Source of the DNA: Apteryx mantelli | Lineage: Eukaryota > Chordata > Aves > Apterygiformes > Apterygidae | Length of the DNA: 64,000 nucleotides | Direction: 5' to 3' | NCBI RefSeq assembly: GCF_036417845.1 | Contig: NC_089980.1 | Span: 45,196,501-45,260,500 of the forward strand | In this document: positions 52,301 to 64,000 of the stretch, piece after piece | Layout of the letters: each line of letters starts with the position of its first letter | Numbering within the stretch: the first letter of the stretch is position 1 | Program-made: the position numbers and the translations under genes | Notes under the pieces: generated by a model | Database searches by the model: none | The model's input: the letters and a program-made list of their open reading frames with translations, nothing else | What the model was told of the DNA's origin: nothing

Positions 52301-55300
52301 AGCCATGGATGTTCCCGCCCACCCTTCTCCCAGGAAGAGATGCTCCTTCTTCACCTTTCTGGCACAGTTAAAGACTCCTGGGAAGTACTGCGAGACTGAA
52401 GGAGAAGCATTTGCATACAAATGACTGAAGCCCTGGAGTGAACACGCCTCTGTGAATAAATGCAATGCAACTAGCGTGGAAGTCCACAGTGCTTCTCAGA
52501 GCTGAGCTACTTGAGAAACAAATAGATCCAGAATTTTAAAGCCAATGGGAACCACTGCAGTGTCGCTTTTGATCTGACCTGCTTATACAGTACAAGTGCT
52601 GCCTAAGCAATTAATCTTTTCTTGAAAGCAATCAACTGAGAAGGCTATAAGAGTTTCAGGATTTTTTTTTTTTTTAAGTTGCACTTCTGCAGAAGACCTT
52701 GCAGTGAGATCCGCCAGGCAGTCAAGGAATTAAATATTTGTCTATTTCTTGCTCAGCCACTATCACATTGTAAGGCCAGCTAGCTAGCCTTCGCTACAGG
52801 CATGTGGACATGATAAAGAAAGACAGCATTGGCAGCACAGTTTTTTCCTGACTGCAGATCTCAGGAGATATGATATTTCAGGATATCTCTACTAATGTAA
52901 GGACATTTAGTCTTCTGAGATGCAAGTTCTTTGGTCAGACAAAGCAATGTCTCACAGAGTCAGCAGTTGTTTTGGATCTTTTGCTCACAGAGCACCTGGT
53001 GGGAATGTACAGGTTATGATGTCCCCTAATGCAGTGAGACTTCATGGGGCACCAGCAGTCACTGTTCACAGGCCATACCAAGTGTATAAGCAAAATTTGG
53101 CTGAACAGATGTCCTTTAGTAAAAAACATAGTTGACTTATTTGTGCTAAAGCCCACCACTCTATCTTGAAAATCCAATCCAAAATATTTATTTACCTTTG
53201 CATTTGTAGCCTTGTTTGATTATACCCCAGAGCTGCAAAGAAAGACAAAAAATTGTCAAGGAATCAGAAAAGAAAACCAGAAGGAAAACAAGGTCACAAT
53301 GAGGAAGTACCAATGGCTACAAAAGCACAAACAGGATACAACTGCTCTTAACATCCTTCCTGTTAGGCATACCTCCCCACTCTAGTTGTGATAAGACTTG
53401 TGTGGCTTCCCCCTTATTTCTGTTACCTACAGTGGAACTGCCAGAGGAGGAGAGACACAGATGATACCTGCTTCCAGGAATGGGCAAAAAATTGCCATCG
53501 CATCAAACTTTCTGAGGCCAGCAGAGAGCATTCTGCTTCTAGGCTCAGTGTTATCGGGGGATATGAGGTTCTTGGTTCCCATGGTGGCCACCAGCACACC
53601 CACCTATGGCAAGCTGATGTGTCCTCCTGACTTTTTCCTCTAAAAAATGATTGAAGATTGAAACAGGCAAAGAACCATTAAATTCCATCTGTGCCTCCTC
53701 CCAGAAGCTGTCCTTGCTGACATATGTAACAACTGAACACTAGACTTCCAGGAGGCAGTGTGTGAGGTCCCACTTTTGGGAAGATTTTATTGCAACATTA
53801 GCAGGAAGTAGAAGAAGATATCCTAGCAAATTGTTATCGCTACACTTAGAGGCAGGTATAACTGCAACCACGGTATTATAGAAACTTGAAGTAATTTCAA
53901 TCAGAGAGGGAGAAAGACAGGAGAGGGACAGTTTTGCTAGACCTAGTATTAAAGGAAAAAGATGGGGTGCTGCAGTGTTTCAGCAAGGACTTAAAATTTA
54001 AAAGCCACAGCAGCAGCTCCAAAGGGGAGCCAGCAGGAAGCAAAGAGGGGGAGTGTGGCAGAAAGCACTTTTATTGAGCCCAGATGCATTTAAAACATTA
54101 ACGGGGAGGGTGAGCACATCCAGGCAGTCAAAACTACACATGGTTCCTCACTATAATTTAAGAACTCAGGCACAGTATGTTGGGTGTGAATTTGGTGATT
54201 AAAGAAGTATTCAAAAGGAAGAGCAAGGGAATATTCAGAAGACAAATGAAAGAGTAAAAGAAAACAGAAAAGAAAGATGGAGGAAAAAAATGCCATACAC
54301 AGCAAAAAAGAATATGCAAGGGAAAATAGAGGCTTGGAGAGAGAGCAAAACAGATTAGACAAGGTAGAAGAAAGGTGAATAAAAGAACAGAAATGACAAC
54401 AGTAGAAGACAGGTCCATATAAAGTCTGCTGCTTGCTCTTTTCCTGTTATTGCTGTATATACAAACAGTGAATTGCAATGGTCAGGCAGCAACACCGGGG
54501 GCTCTGGCACCTCTCAAGAGGAGCTGCAGAGCTGTCACTGCTCAGCTTTGAATAATTTTCCCAGCTCTCTTTGCCAGAATCACCTTAAGAGATTCTGATT
54601 CTTACTTCTGTCATTTAAGCTCTAAACTTTTTCCACTGAAGAGCATTTTCTCACCTGCTCAGCTCTATACCTTGCTCTTGCTCAAATTTGCACCCTTATC
54701 ATGGTTACACACAGCAGAGAAAGTATAGCTCAAGTACTGTGTCATGAATTCTGACCTAAAGCTTTGAGCTCATCTGATTGATTGATACAGCTTTGCTGCA
54801 AACTAGCTTGAACCAGCTCCATAGTAAGAGCATCTGCACAAATTCAGATTACAAAGCTCAAAGGGATTGCTGGTCACCTACCCTGACACCCAGCACAACT
54901 CAAGCCATAGGAGGGAACTTTGACCAGCAATGGACATATCAATTTTGCACTGCCTAATGGCATTAGATTTTAGTTCGTATCATTTTAATAATAGATATCT
55001 TATTGGATCCTGATGACATTCCACTGTCATTTCCATTCATCCTGCTGCACTGTCAGTGCACGTCATTTTGACTGTGAATCATTGCATCAGTTTGAAATTA
55101 AGTTGCCACTCATGGATGAACAGCCCTGAAATTTAGAACAAGCACACAGCAAATTTTGTAGTTGGTTCATGTCCTATCAGCCCAGCTCATCCATGGAACA
55201 ATGCCAATAAATTCAGTGAGTTCACAGGAAAAATGACCTTATTTCCACTTCCTGTACAACTCCTTACTCATTTTTATTCTTGCACTGGATGTAATCATGG

Positions 55301-58300
55301 AGATATGAGAAATTCAGCAATGGCCAATTAGCAAATAGATGCAGAAGAAAAATATCTAGCGGATATCAGTACGCTGTTCAGGTCCTGCTTTGCTATGGAA
55401 GCCTTCCAAAAATGAACTAAGTGTCACGAACGCAATGACGTCTTCCTGAGGCTGCAGGCAGCCTGAAACAATAGGCTCAGGCAAATTATCTCCATTACCC
55501 CATTAGTATGCTTGAACTATCAGCTCAAGAGCCCAAGAGCATGCTTCTGAATCAGAATTAACTATGTCACATCCCAGTTTTTTTGCAGTTTTAACGGAAA
55601 TAGGTGAAATTCCTTCTTCTGAAAAAAATCATGGACTTAATTAACAGTTGCTCTAGAGGAGAAAATGCAGAGGAAGGAACACAAGAATCAGAACCATATA
55701 GATGTGCAGCAAAAGAAACAAGTAAAAGATGGAAAAATGGAAAAGGGTAGAAACAGTGCTGACCTGAAAGGAGGGCTGTTTTGCACAGAATAGTGCTGTT
55801 ATTGTTGTTTTCATCCACCATCAAATATTACTTAGCAGCAGCAAAGGTCATATAATACAAGCTGATGATTTTGCCATTGATATGATTGTCAGATCTGCAC
55901 TGGATAGCAGGGACTACATTCTGAATTTATACACTACATATGGGCCACAGATAACAGAACACAGGCCTCTTCCCTGAAGGAGACTGACAGTCCTGTTTAT
56001 TGCTCTAGCTCTCCAAATGTGGACATTTGCTTCCAGCAGGGTGTGCACAGCAGGCTGTACTTCACACGTAAGTAAATTTTAAATCATAATAATGCCTCTT
56101 CCTTTACTATACCTGGTTTGAAGCGGGAAAGATGGAAGAGGTTTACAAGCAATACAAAAGTTTACAAAAACAGTGGTTTGCCAACTCTGCACAGAGCACT
56201 TTAATAAATGGCATCTTGTAATTTATGACTGAGAGAAAAAGCAAATAAAAAAATTAATTAAAAAAACTCTCATGTCACAGAACTGCTGGAAGCACTTTTG
56301 ATTTTTTTGACTAAATTAGAAGATCTGTTAATTCAACAGAGAAAGGATTAAGGCTGTTATGGCCATTGCAGAGAATTATGACCATTGCTATGTTGCCATG
56401 TGCAATTTCCTGAGAAAGAATGCTTTTGCTTCATCTACATCCTCTGTTCCAGACACCCATTTTCCCTTGAGCTTGTTTACATGGGAAATCAAGCCAAATG
56501 AAAGAACTTAAGATAAATCAGGTAAGGCTATTCATACAATTTTAAATATCCTTTGGCTAACTCAATTTTAATTTTTTCCCTGCAAAAGGACGTCTTCCAA
56601 AATCAAGTATTCAGGAACCACAAAAACAAAACTGGATAGCACAGATTCAGCATGAGTACATGTTTTCTGCTTCTGAATGCAAGGAGGTATTTGGCCAGGC
56701 TGAAGAAACTGTGGAGCCAGTTCCACTCTGTCTACATTAAAGTATAAAAAAAACTGTGTGTGAGATATACTATTACTAAAAACATACTTACAAATCCTGC
56801 ACAGTGCTCACAGAAAGTTGGTTTAAGATAGGTCATCTCCTGAAAGTTATGAATAAACCCTGGTCCCATTTTACACTGGAACTGTGATTTAGCCCTCAGA
56901 AAGTAAGCCATCATTTCTTCTTTGCTTATAAGACCATCTCTGTTAGGAAAAAAAGCCGAGTAAATCTGTCACTGCTCAAAACACTGAATACTTCAGGATT
57001 TTCCATTGTAGAAAGCATACAGCACACAAAACTGTTCTTTGAAAGACCACCAGGCCTCACTGTGGTGCCACTGAAAGCCAGCGAGAAAGCCTGAGCTTCC
57101 CAGAAACATCCCCAGTGCTGGCAGTAGCAAAGCACTTGTTACCCTTAAATAACAAGCTGCTGTCCAAATTTTATGAGTCCAAAACTCATTTCTTCAGGGT
57201 ATCCAGGCACTCCTTCCTCTCTCCATAATAAAAGTTTCCTCTCTTTATCCTTACAAATAATAGGTCAGTCATATTTTTAAATACTCATAATAGTTTAGGC
57301 AAGTTTTCTTATATACACACATATGAATGCTGCTAGGGCTGCACACATCTGTACTCAGGTTTACAGAGCAGAGAGATTTTTCTGATACAACTATTCACCC
57401 AGCAGTAAGCAGGTTCAGCATATCCTTTAAGCTAAAGGAAATAGTCTCCATTGCAGACATGGAGAATATTTTAGTGCTGTAGTGAAAGGCAGCATTTAAA
57501 GCAAGGTCAGATCTTTTGATTTCATGGCCTACACTTGGCCAAACACCATCTCTGCTGGTAAGCCACTAATTCACTGGGTTTGCAAAGCCCTCAAAAGGGC
57601 TCCTCTGGCTGCAATCATCTGTTACACATTGAGGTCTGGAGGAGACTTTGAAGATGCTTTCAGTCATCGGCCTTACTGAATAGTGAGGCAGGTAAACGGA
57701 CAGGGCAAGTGGGTGGGTCATAGCACAAGAGGCCATGAGATGCATGTGATGGACCTAGACAGGCCCTGTGTGGTAAGAAATTGGTTCTGAATGGCTCATC
57801 CTGGACATTGCAGTAGAAAAGATGACAGGAAACAAATCCCCACATAGTCGGAGGTTTCACTGCACCCAGTTAAACAAAACAAAAAAGCTCTCACAAGATA
57901 TTTGACCAGGTGTTTTACTGGTCTTCCAAGTTGTGCTGATTGCTAGTTCTGGTAAAAACAAGCAGCCTTGGCTGGAGGCTTCCAGTTTACATCTGGCAAC
58001 TGTCTGCACATGGGGCTCGCACAGAGCACTCGGAGAGAGTAATGAGTGGAGTATCTTCTGGGCAGCCTGGAAAATTAGAAATGGACGGACTGCCCAAAAT
58101 ATATCCTCCCAGAATAGCTGCTTGATGTCCTTTAAAGCATAACCTTACATCCCAGGTGAATACACCCAGTCTTTCATTGGGCATCTAGGGACTGTGTCTG
58201 TTTGAATTGATGAACAGCAACAGACTGCACAAACTTGCTGCAAACACCTCTAAACCAGTCAGTCTTTTAAAGTGCAGTCTTCTCAACAACTCTCAGAAAG

Positions 58301-61300
58301 CCCAAGGCAAACCAGGAGTGGAGCCCTGGAACATCCTGAAGTTACTAAACTGAAAAATTTGGTGATAATTTTCCTATGGTGTGAAATTAATCACTTCATG
58401 TGGTAAGATGGGGAAGAGCCATCTAGATAACAAACACCAGCTACAAGCGAAGCCAATGTTTTAGTGAAAGTCCTGCTCAGTCTTGGTGCATTGTCAACTG
58501 AAAACGTACACAGTGCAGCTGTGAATTCAAATCATTGCAAAATACTATTTGAGGGTTTCTCACTGCTAGGGACAGAGACACTTTCATTAAAATGGAATTT
58601 GAGACCAGTCCCAGCTGACCAGCATTAAGCATTCAACATCACAGATTTTTACTAGCACAATTCATGTGTTCAAATGTTCTTCTAGATCCACCAAAATAGG
58701 AATCCACAAGAAGACTGTACATGTTCACAGGCCTAACTGAGCATGTAAATGTCATATTACAATATACCGTCTCTACAGTATTTATATCTTCACTTTCTAC
58801 TCACACAGTTCAAGTGATTACGTCCCTAGCTGATCATCGGACTTGATGACTGAAGAGATTCTGGATAACAAGAATTATCAAGCCCAGATATCTAGGAAAT
58901 ATATATACCTCCTAGAATATTTGTTACCCTCCATCTACTACATTCATGCATTTGCCCTGTCCCATACACAACTTATTTGTTTCATCAGTCTGATGCCTGG
59001 TCTGGGTACAGCGTCTCCATTGTAATTTGACAATACTCAGGGGGTTTCAACTCAGTCCTAGCAGGAATTCTTCATTATATGAATATTTAAATTAAGGGAA
59101 AAAAGGAAAAAGAAAAAAGAAATGACAAAACTTACTGGTCTTTGTCCAGCACACAGAAAGAGTCCAAAAAAGGGAAGTTGGCAGCTATACTTTCAAAGTC
59201 TTCCTGAGATATATAGCCATCATGGTCATGATCATAGTTCCTAAAGACAGACTGAAAAAACAGAAGGGAATGATTGTCCTAATAGCCAGCCTATACACTT
59301 CCCTGAACCTACACCAGCTCTAACTTAAATGTAATTATAAGGTTGAAATGTCCAGGATTATTAATCAGATGCTCTGCTTCATTGTTTCATTCTTTCAAAT
59401 GTTACTTGGTACTTCAGCATGCATATTTATTGGATTGTAGGAGAAAACATGGCTAATTTTTAAAGAAAACTTGCCCTCAAGATTCACCTAGCAAAGGTCC
59501 ACCACACCTCATCAGACATAGTTATCCTCCTTGCTTCTTTTTTCTTTTTGGGGGGGGAAATATCACTAAAATTCTTCCCCATGAGACATATTCCCTTTCT
59601 CTCATATTAAGTATGCTTTTTTGATACAAATACAAATAATACAAAATACAAAAAAACCCCAAAACAATAACAACCAAACAGCAGCGTTCCCATGACTATT
59701 TCAGATGTTTTTGGTTTCATTTTTCTTTTAGCTGGTCACCTCCCCTCTGCCACAGTACTGTTTCAATCTGATTTCTTTACTAATACTTTGACATCCAGAT
59801 CACAAGCACTTTGTATCTAAAAACTACTCCCTCTTATCAACCCACACCTCAACATACCACTGTGTAAACACAGACATGGGATCAAATTTATAAGGTTGCC
59901 TAAAATAATGCAAGCCCTCCTTAGTTGCTAAGGAATTAGTATATTCTGTCTTATACTAATTGTAGAGATATGTAAGGGGCTTTAAAGCTACATGTGTTGC
60001 TGATGGAAAAACCCTGCATGTCAGAGTTGTCAACATGACCAGCTGAAAAATACATACTGAAGCACAAACTTTCTCATTAGATTAAAATTTGGTTTCTGAA
60101 GGCAAGAATTTCATATCCTGATTCCTTATTTTAATAAGAATGTGATGAAGCCAATTTCAAAGCTTGTCAAAGGACCTGTAACTGATGACTGACAGACCTC
60201 AAAAATACATTGTCAGGAAGGAATCAATACACAAGCCCAAACATTATTCAAAACTTCTACTAATAAAAACAATACTGCATAGCACAAGTCAAAGCAGCTA
60301 GTAAATGCTAAAAACTGGCAGAATGAGGACAGTTGTACAGAGTACCGAGGGTCTCTTGGTAAGCTGTATCCATAACAGCCCAAACCCATGCTTTAATTCT
60401 GCCAAACCCAAGATCGTATGTCCTGAACTAGGCCAGAATTGTGGAATGGGGGACTGCATGTCCCTCATCCAAAGAAACAAGAACAACTCCCCACCCACCA
60501 CATTCTGGAAAAGAGTTAGGAATTGCAACAGACTTCTGATTTAAACAAGCTATCAGAAACATTTTTTGGATGTGGAGTGATTTTTATCAAAACATATGGC
60601 ACTGACAAAACCAATACTGGAACAGCATGTACAGTTCTGGCATCCAACATTAAAAAAAAAATCAAATTAAAAAAAAACCAGAGCATGTGCAAAAAGTAAG
60701 CCACAAAATATATTTGAAGTCTGAGCAAGGGAACTGAAGGCTTATGTTTAAGTGACCTTAACAACATAACCCCAGTTAATGACTTATAACACAGAAGAGG
60801 TCAGAATCTAATAGTTCCTTCCAAACTTTATTAATTTGTAAAAAGCAGAAGCAAATCTTGCTTTATTGTCTGCAACACTTTCCTGTTTCCTCTGCATGCT
60901 GCTCACATCACTAACAGTCCCTTACATATCAACACAACAGAGTTCAGTCTCTCCAAAGGAACATAGAGTAGTGTTGGTTTTGTTTGTATTACCTAACATG
61001 TCCCCCTCCAGATTTAAGCTAGAAGATCACAGCTATAATTCTCAATGTCCTCATGCTGATTTTAAAAGTGATACCAAGACAGTGCTGTCTTTACTATGCA
61101 TACTATGCTCCAGACAGTCAAATGACAGTGAGCCGAAAATCAGAAATGGGCCAAGAGACTGCCTTTTGGTATAGAAATAATTCAGTTAAAAATCCAAGCC
61201 ATTTTGATTCAGCTCCACTTTAAAATTTAATCACCTAAGTCCAATTAGAGTCAGGCTGCAGTATTAATGTACCCCAGCAACCTGTCCCTTTCCTGCCAAG

Positions 61301-62261
61301 GTAAGCAGCCATTGACTCCACTGGGGGCAAGAGAAGGCTCTGAACAGAACAGCGAGGTCAGCTGGTGTCTGGCCAGCTGGGAGTTACCCCCAAGGCAGAC
61401 ACAGCACCTTGGACCTGGGCTAGGCTTCAGGCTAGATTTCCAAAGGAGTGGCATCATCTTGGAAAAGCACCTGCCAGCAGTGAATTTGCTTGTCAGCGTT
61501 TGTTGTCTCTCAGGTGGCTCATTAGAGAACAGGAATGTTATTTTAACCTTGGCACGCTAGATAATCAGTTCCTATTTAAAAAAAAAATAAAATCAATTTC
61601 TGGTATACTGTCCTGAGGAGCAGACTTGATCTGTGGCCTTTGGGCAACTTGGTGCTCAGGCACTAACACACAGATGCCAAGAAACCTGTCTTTTGCCAGC
61701 AGATCAGCACAGTGCACCACTTGGTAGAGGGGAGGGTTTTCAGACACCTTCTCTGAACCTAGAAACATATGAGTCCTTGCTTCTGAGTAATTTTGTTTCA
61801 AACTGCTTGTTACTAGACCTAAACTGGTTGGCTAGAGTTCTGAGAAGTTAACTTTGCCCTTTCATTTTATACTTGCAAATCAAACCTATTGAACAGCAGC
61901 CAGGTTTTAGATGGTCCTGAAAGTTGCTCCTTTGCATCTGGAAACCTGCTTACTAATCCCACCTCTGATTCTATGACTAAAATATAAATAATTTTGAAAG
62001 TATCAGTAGAAGCTCAAATTTGTTATCAGATATCTGAAATTTGTCCCAGTTCTAAAATCTCTTGAAAAGCTCAAATAAAATTATGATGATGAGAATATCA
62101 AAGCTATTGTTCTTTTTGACCATTATATTCTTCCAAATACTTACGTCCACCAACTTCCTTATGTGCTTGTTAATGACTGTAGGGTCAGGTTTTGGTACCA
62201 CTCCAGATGCCCACTCCAGTGGCACTACTGGCTTGTTCGGGGTTGTCGGGGAGGTAGGCTG
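49384..62261 (-). CDS. RASGRP3: RASGRP3 (RAS guanyl-releasing protein 3), 3' six coding exons
   Basis: RASGRP3 is a guanine-nucleotide exchange factor for Ras and Rap1 that is recruited to membranes by diacylglycerol/phorbol ester. Exons in transcript order: 62261-62145, 59251-59136, 56939-56792, 53232-53196, 50744-50619 and 49787-49384 (stop TAA 49386-49384). They give 315 aa in one continuous frame, with all introns GT-AG. Domains: linker ending [18 protein letters not shown]-hand loops [12 protein letters not shown] and [12 protein letters not shown]; a complete C1 domain split over three exons with H-x12-C-x2-C-x13-C-x2-C-x4-H-x2-C-x7-C spacing ([17 protein letters not shown] to LLVLAC), retaining the KQGYKC ligand-site motif; and a tail with [20 protein letters not shown] and [10 protein letters not shown]. 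The first EF loop has Asp at position 12, as I recall for human. Human RASGRP3 is 690 aa, so the REM and RasGEF domains lie past the right edge. The extreme C-terminus differs from the human sequence I recall. Confidence 0.96.
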
Positions 62262-64000
62262 CTGAGGGATGAATCAGAACACAAATATTTTCAAATCTGA
62301 ATTATAAAATTGTATTTGTTATAAGATGTACCACATGCCAGAGCTACAACCACAAACTACTGGCATCTTCATGCTGTAAAAATGGGCTTAGCAAAACATC
62401 GGGCAAGGTTTTAAAGGAGTGTTTGCTTCCGCTAACAGCTTCAGTCGCTCTCACTCAGGCATCTTGCAGCTATGTCGTCAGAGGCAGTGTTAAGTGAGGT
62501 CAGAAGCAAAGCAAAGGCAGACTTTTCTCACTGTCATCTCCAGAGGGTTTAGCACAAACTAGACTCAGAAGAGGAGGGACGGAAGGAGGGTCTCTGGACA
62601 CAATGGGAATCAGAAATAGGAATCATGTAAGGTAAGCACAAAAACCTGATTTTTTTCTTCCCAGTGTAGTTCCCAGAGAAACTCACCATCATGAGACAAC
62701 CAGCAGCAAGCTCCCTGCCCTGAGGACATGTGCCCAGGAGCTACACAAGGGATTGAGGAGGCCTGAGAGGTTAATGCCTCCTCTGGGTGCAGCACAAAGA
62801 AGTTGGCAGCATGCGAAAGCACGGCCAGGATTGTGCATAGGAATCCCACAGGTTTCCAGCCAAGATGTGCTACGACAACGTGGCAGGGAAAACACCAACA
62901 CTGTAGCAGAACAAGACCTAAATCTTTCTGGGCAGGGACTGGAGCAAATTCACAATAGGCCAGGATGCACAGCTTAATCCATTCAGGCAGCCTGAGCAGA
63001 AAGGGGCTAACCTTTGACTTTCTCTCCAGAAAGGATCAGCCAGACTATTTTATTTTGAAAATATCTTGGCCCTGACTAAATGGTAGCTGACAGCTCACTC
63101 GATGCACAGAGCATGCAGCCTGACTCACTCCATGTGACTAAGATGCTTTGGGAAAAGTTCTGGCATGCTGCTAGACTTGTTCAAGTAGAAAATATAAGAC
63201 AAACCTGAACACAGTTTCAGGTAAAGCTTCAAAAATCACCAGTCAGCATGAAAAATGCTGTAAGGTGCACTGGTATTTTCCTGCATCTGTCACTGAACAT
63301 CCGGCAGATGAAACAGTGCCAAGCAGAAAAAATTCAGCATGATTTGGACTGGGAAGCGAGACAGCCCACAGGCTCAGAAGGCCCCAATACTATCTGATGA
63401 GCAATAAATCTGGGTCCCATTGGTTATCAGACACCCTATTAATTGGTGTGAGTTGATGGGGCAGTAATTAAGCTATCTAAAAATTTAACAGTTATTATTA
63501 TGTATAACAAAGGTATTGTAGACTTTGACACGGAGAGGAAAAATAGTCACAAATACTCTACCATATTTGGTAGAAAGAAACCTGAAGGATGTTAGTGAGT
63601 TGCTTCATTCATTTGTTTTTTCCTTTTTCAATTTATCAACACTGCTTTTATCAGTTCCGCAATGGCTCTTGACTCATCATACGAATCTGCGCAGGTAGAT
63701 TTAGGAAGAAGAAATCCCTATATCCACAGAATTAAATTCCAACACGAAATACAGTGAACCTGAACATCCACCTCTATATACTAAAAGCATTTACAGAACT
63801 TCTTAATCCCTAATACTACCAGACAGTGATGGACCCAATTGCTAGCATTTTTTTTTGCTCTAAAATATGCAGAAATGCAGCAATCTTTTAAAGATAACAC
63901 ATTACATAACAACATGTAAGATGCTGATATTGTGGCATTCTTACAGTTGTGGTCAGAGAAGAGATTTGATGTGTTCCTTCTCTTGAAAAATTCTTAGACT
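62262..64000 (-). other. RASGRP3: RASGRP3 intron, continuing past the right edge
   Basis: No further RASGRP3 exon (end of the RasGEF domain) is recognisable here on the minus strand. The short open frames have no family resemblance and lack matching splice sites. The stretch is best read as the intron upstream of the exon ending at 62261. Confidence 0.6.

Noticed and set aside
61880-61980. Possible CR1 LINE 3' end (gattctatgac)
   Set aside because: Only one partial copy of the terminal octamer and no CR1 reverse-transcriptase sequence; too weak to call.
1-64000. CRISPR arrays, tRNA, rRNA genes, bacterial-type operons
   Set aside because: The sequence is spliced vertebrate nuclear DNA; I saw no spaced identical repeats and noticed no tRNA-like or rRNA-like sequence.

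Overview
This window is vertebrate nuclear DNA carrying three spliced protein-coding genes. Large introns with GT-AG splicing, a CpG-island promoter and AATAAA/ATTAAA cleavage signals all show this. A bird is the most likely source: introns are compact, recognisable interspersed repeats are few, and long poly-G runs and low-copy satellites are scattered through the spacers. That assignment is inference, and another sauropsid cannot be excluded.

Layout. (1) Positions 1-5804, + strand: the last four exons seen of ZNF318, with two matrin-type zinc fingers followed by one very large terminal coding exon; its 3'UTR has candidate poly(A) signals at 6065 and 6860. (2) About 6.9-19.4 kb: a gene-poor spacer holding a G16 run, a strong 56-nt hairpin and a degenerate minisatellite-like block at 13.7-14.6 kb. 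(3) About 19.38-20.76 kb: a CpG island that contains the start of FAM98A and, on its upstream flank, an ACTACAAATCCCAGCAT (ZNF143/THAP11-type) element. (4) 20366-37848, + strand: complete FAM98A in eight coding exons (545 aa), ending in an RGG/GY-rich low-complexity tail; poly(A) signal at 38943. (5) About 39-48 kb: the convergent spacer, with several simple repeats and an exact 58-copy array of an 11-bp all-pyrimidine unit. (6) 49384-62261, - strand: the last six coding exons of RASGRP3 (end of catalytic region/linker, two EF hands, C1 domain, C-terminal tail); the RasGEF half lies beyond the right edge.

The three genes are not an operon and share no pathway. ZNF318 is a nuclear transcription and RNA-associated regulator, FAM98A is an RNA-binding partner of the tRNA-ligase complex and PRMT1, and RASGRP3 is a diacylglycerol/calcium-responsive Ras/Rap exchange factor. 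FAM98A and RASGRP3 are convergent, as in human 2p22.3. ZNF318 lies at 6p21.1 in human, so the 7-19 kb spacer spans a junction between two blocks that are separate in human. I found no clear previously undescribed system. The best anomalies are the perfect 11-bp array, the hairpin, the ACTACA motif pair and an unexplained minus-strand ORF followed by an A-rich tail near 41 kb.
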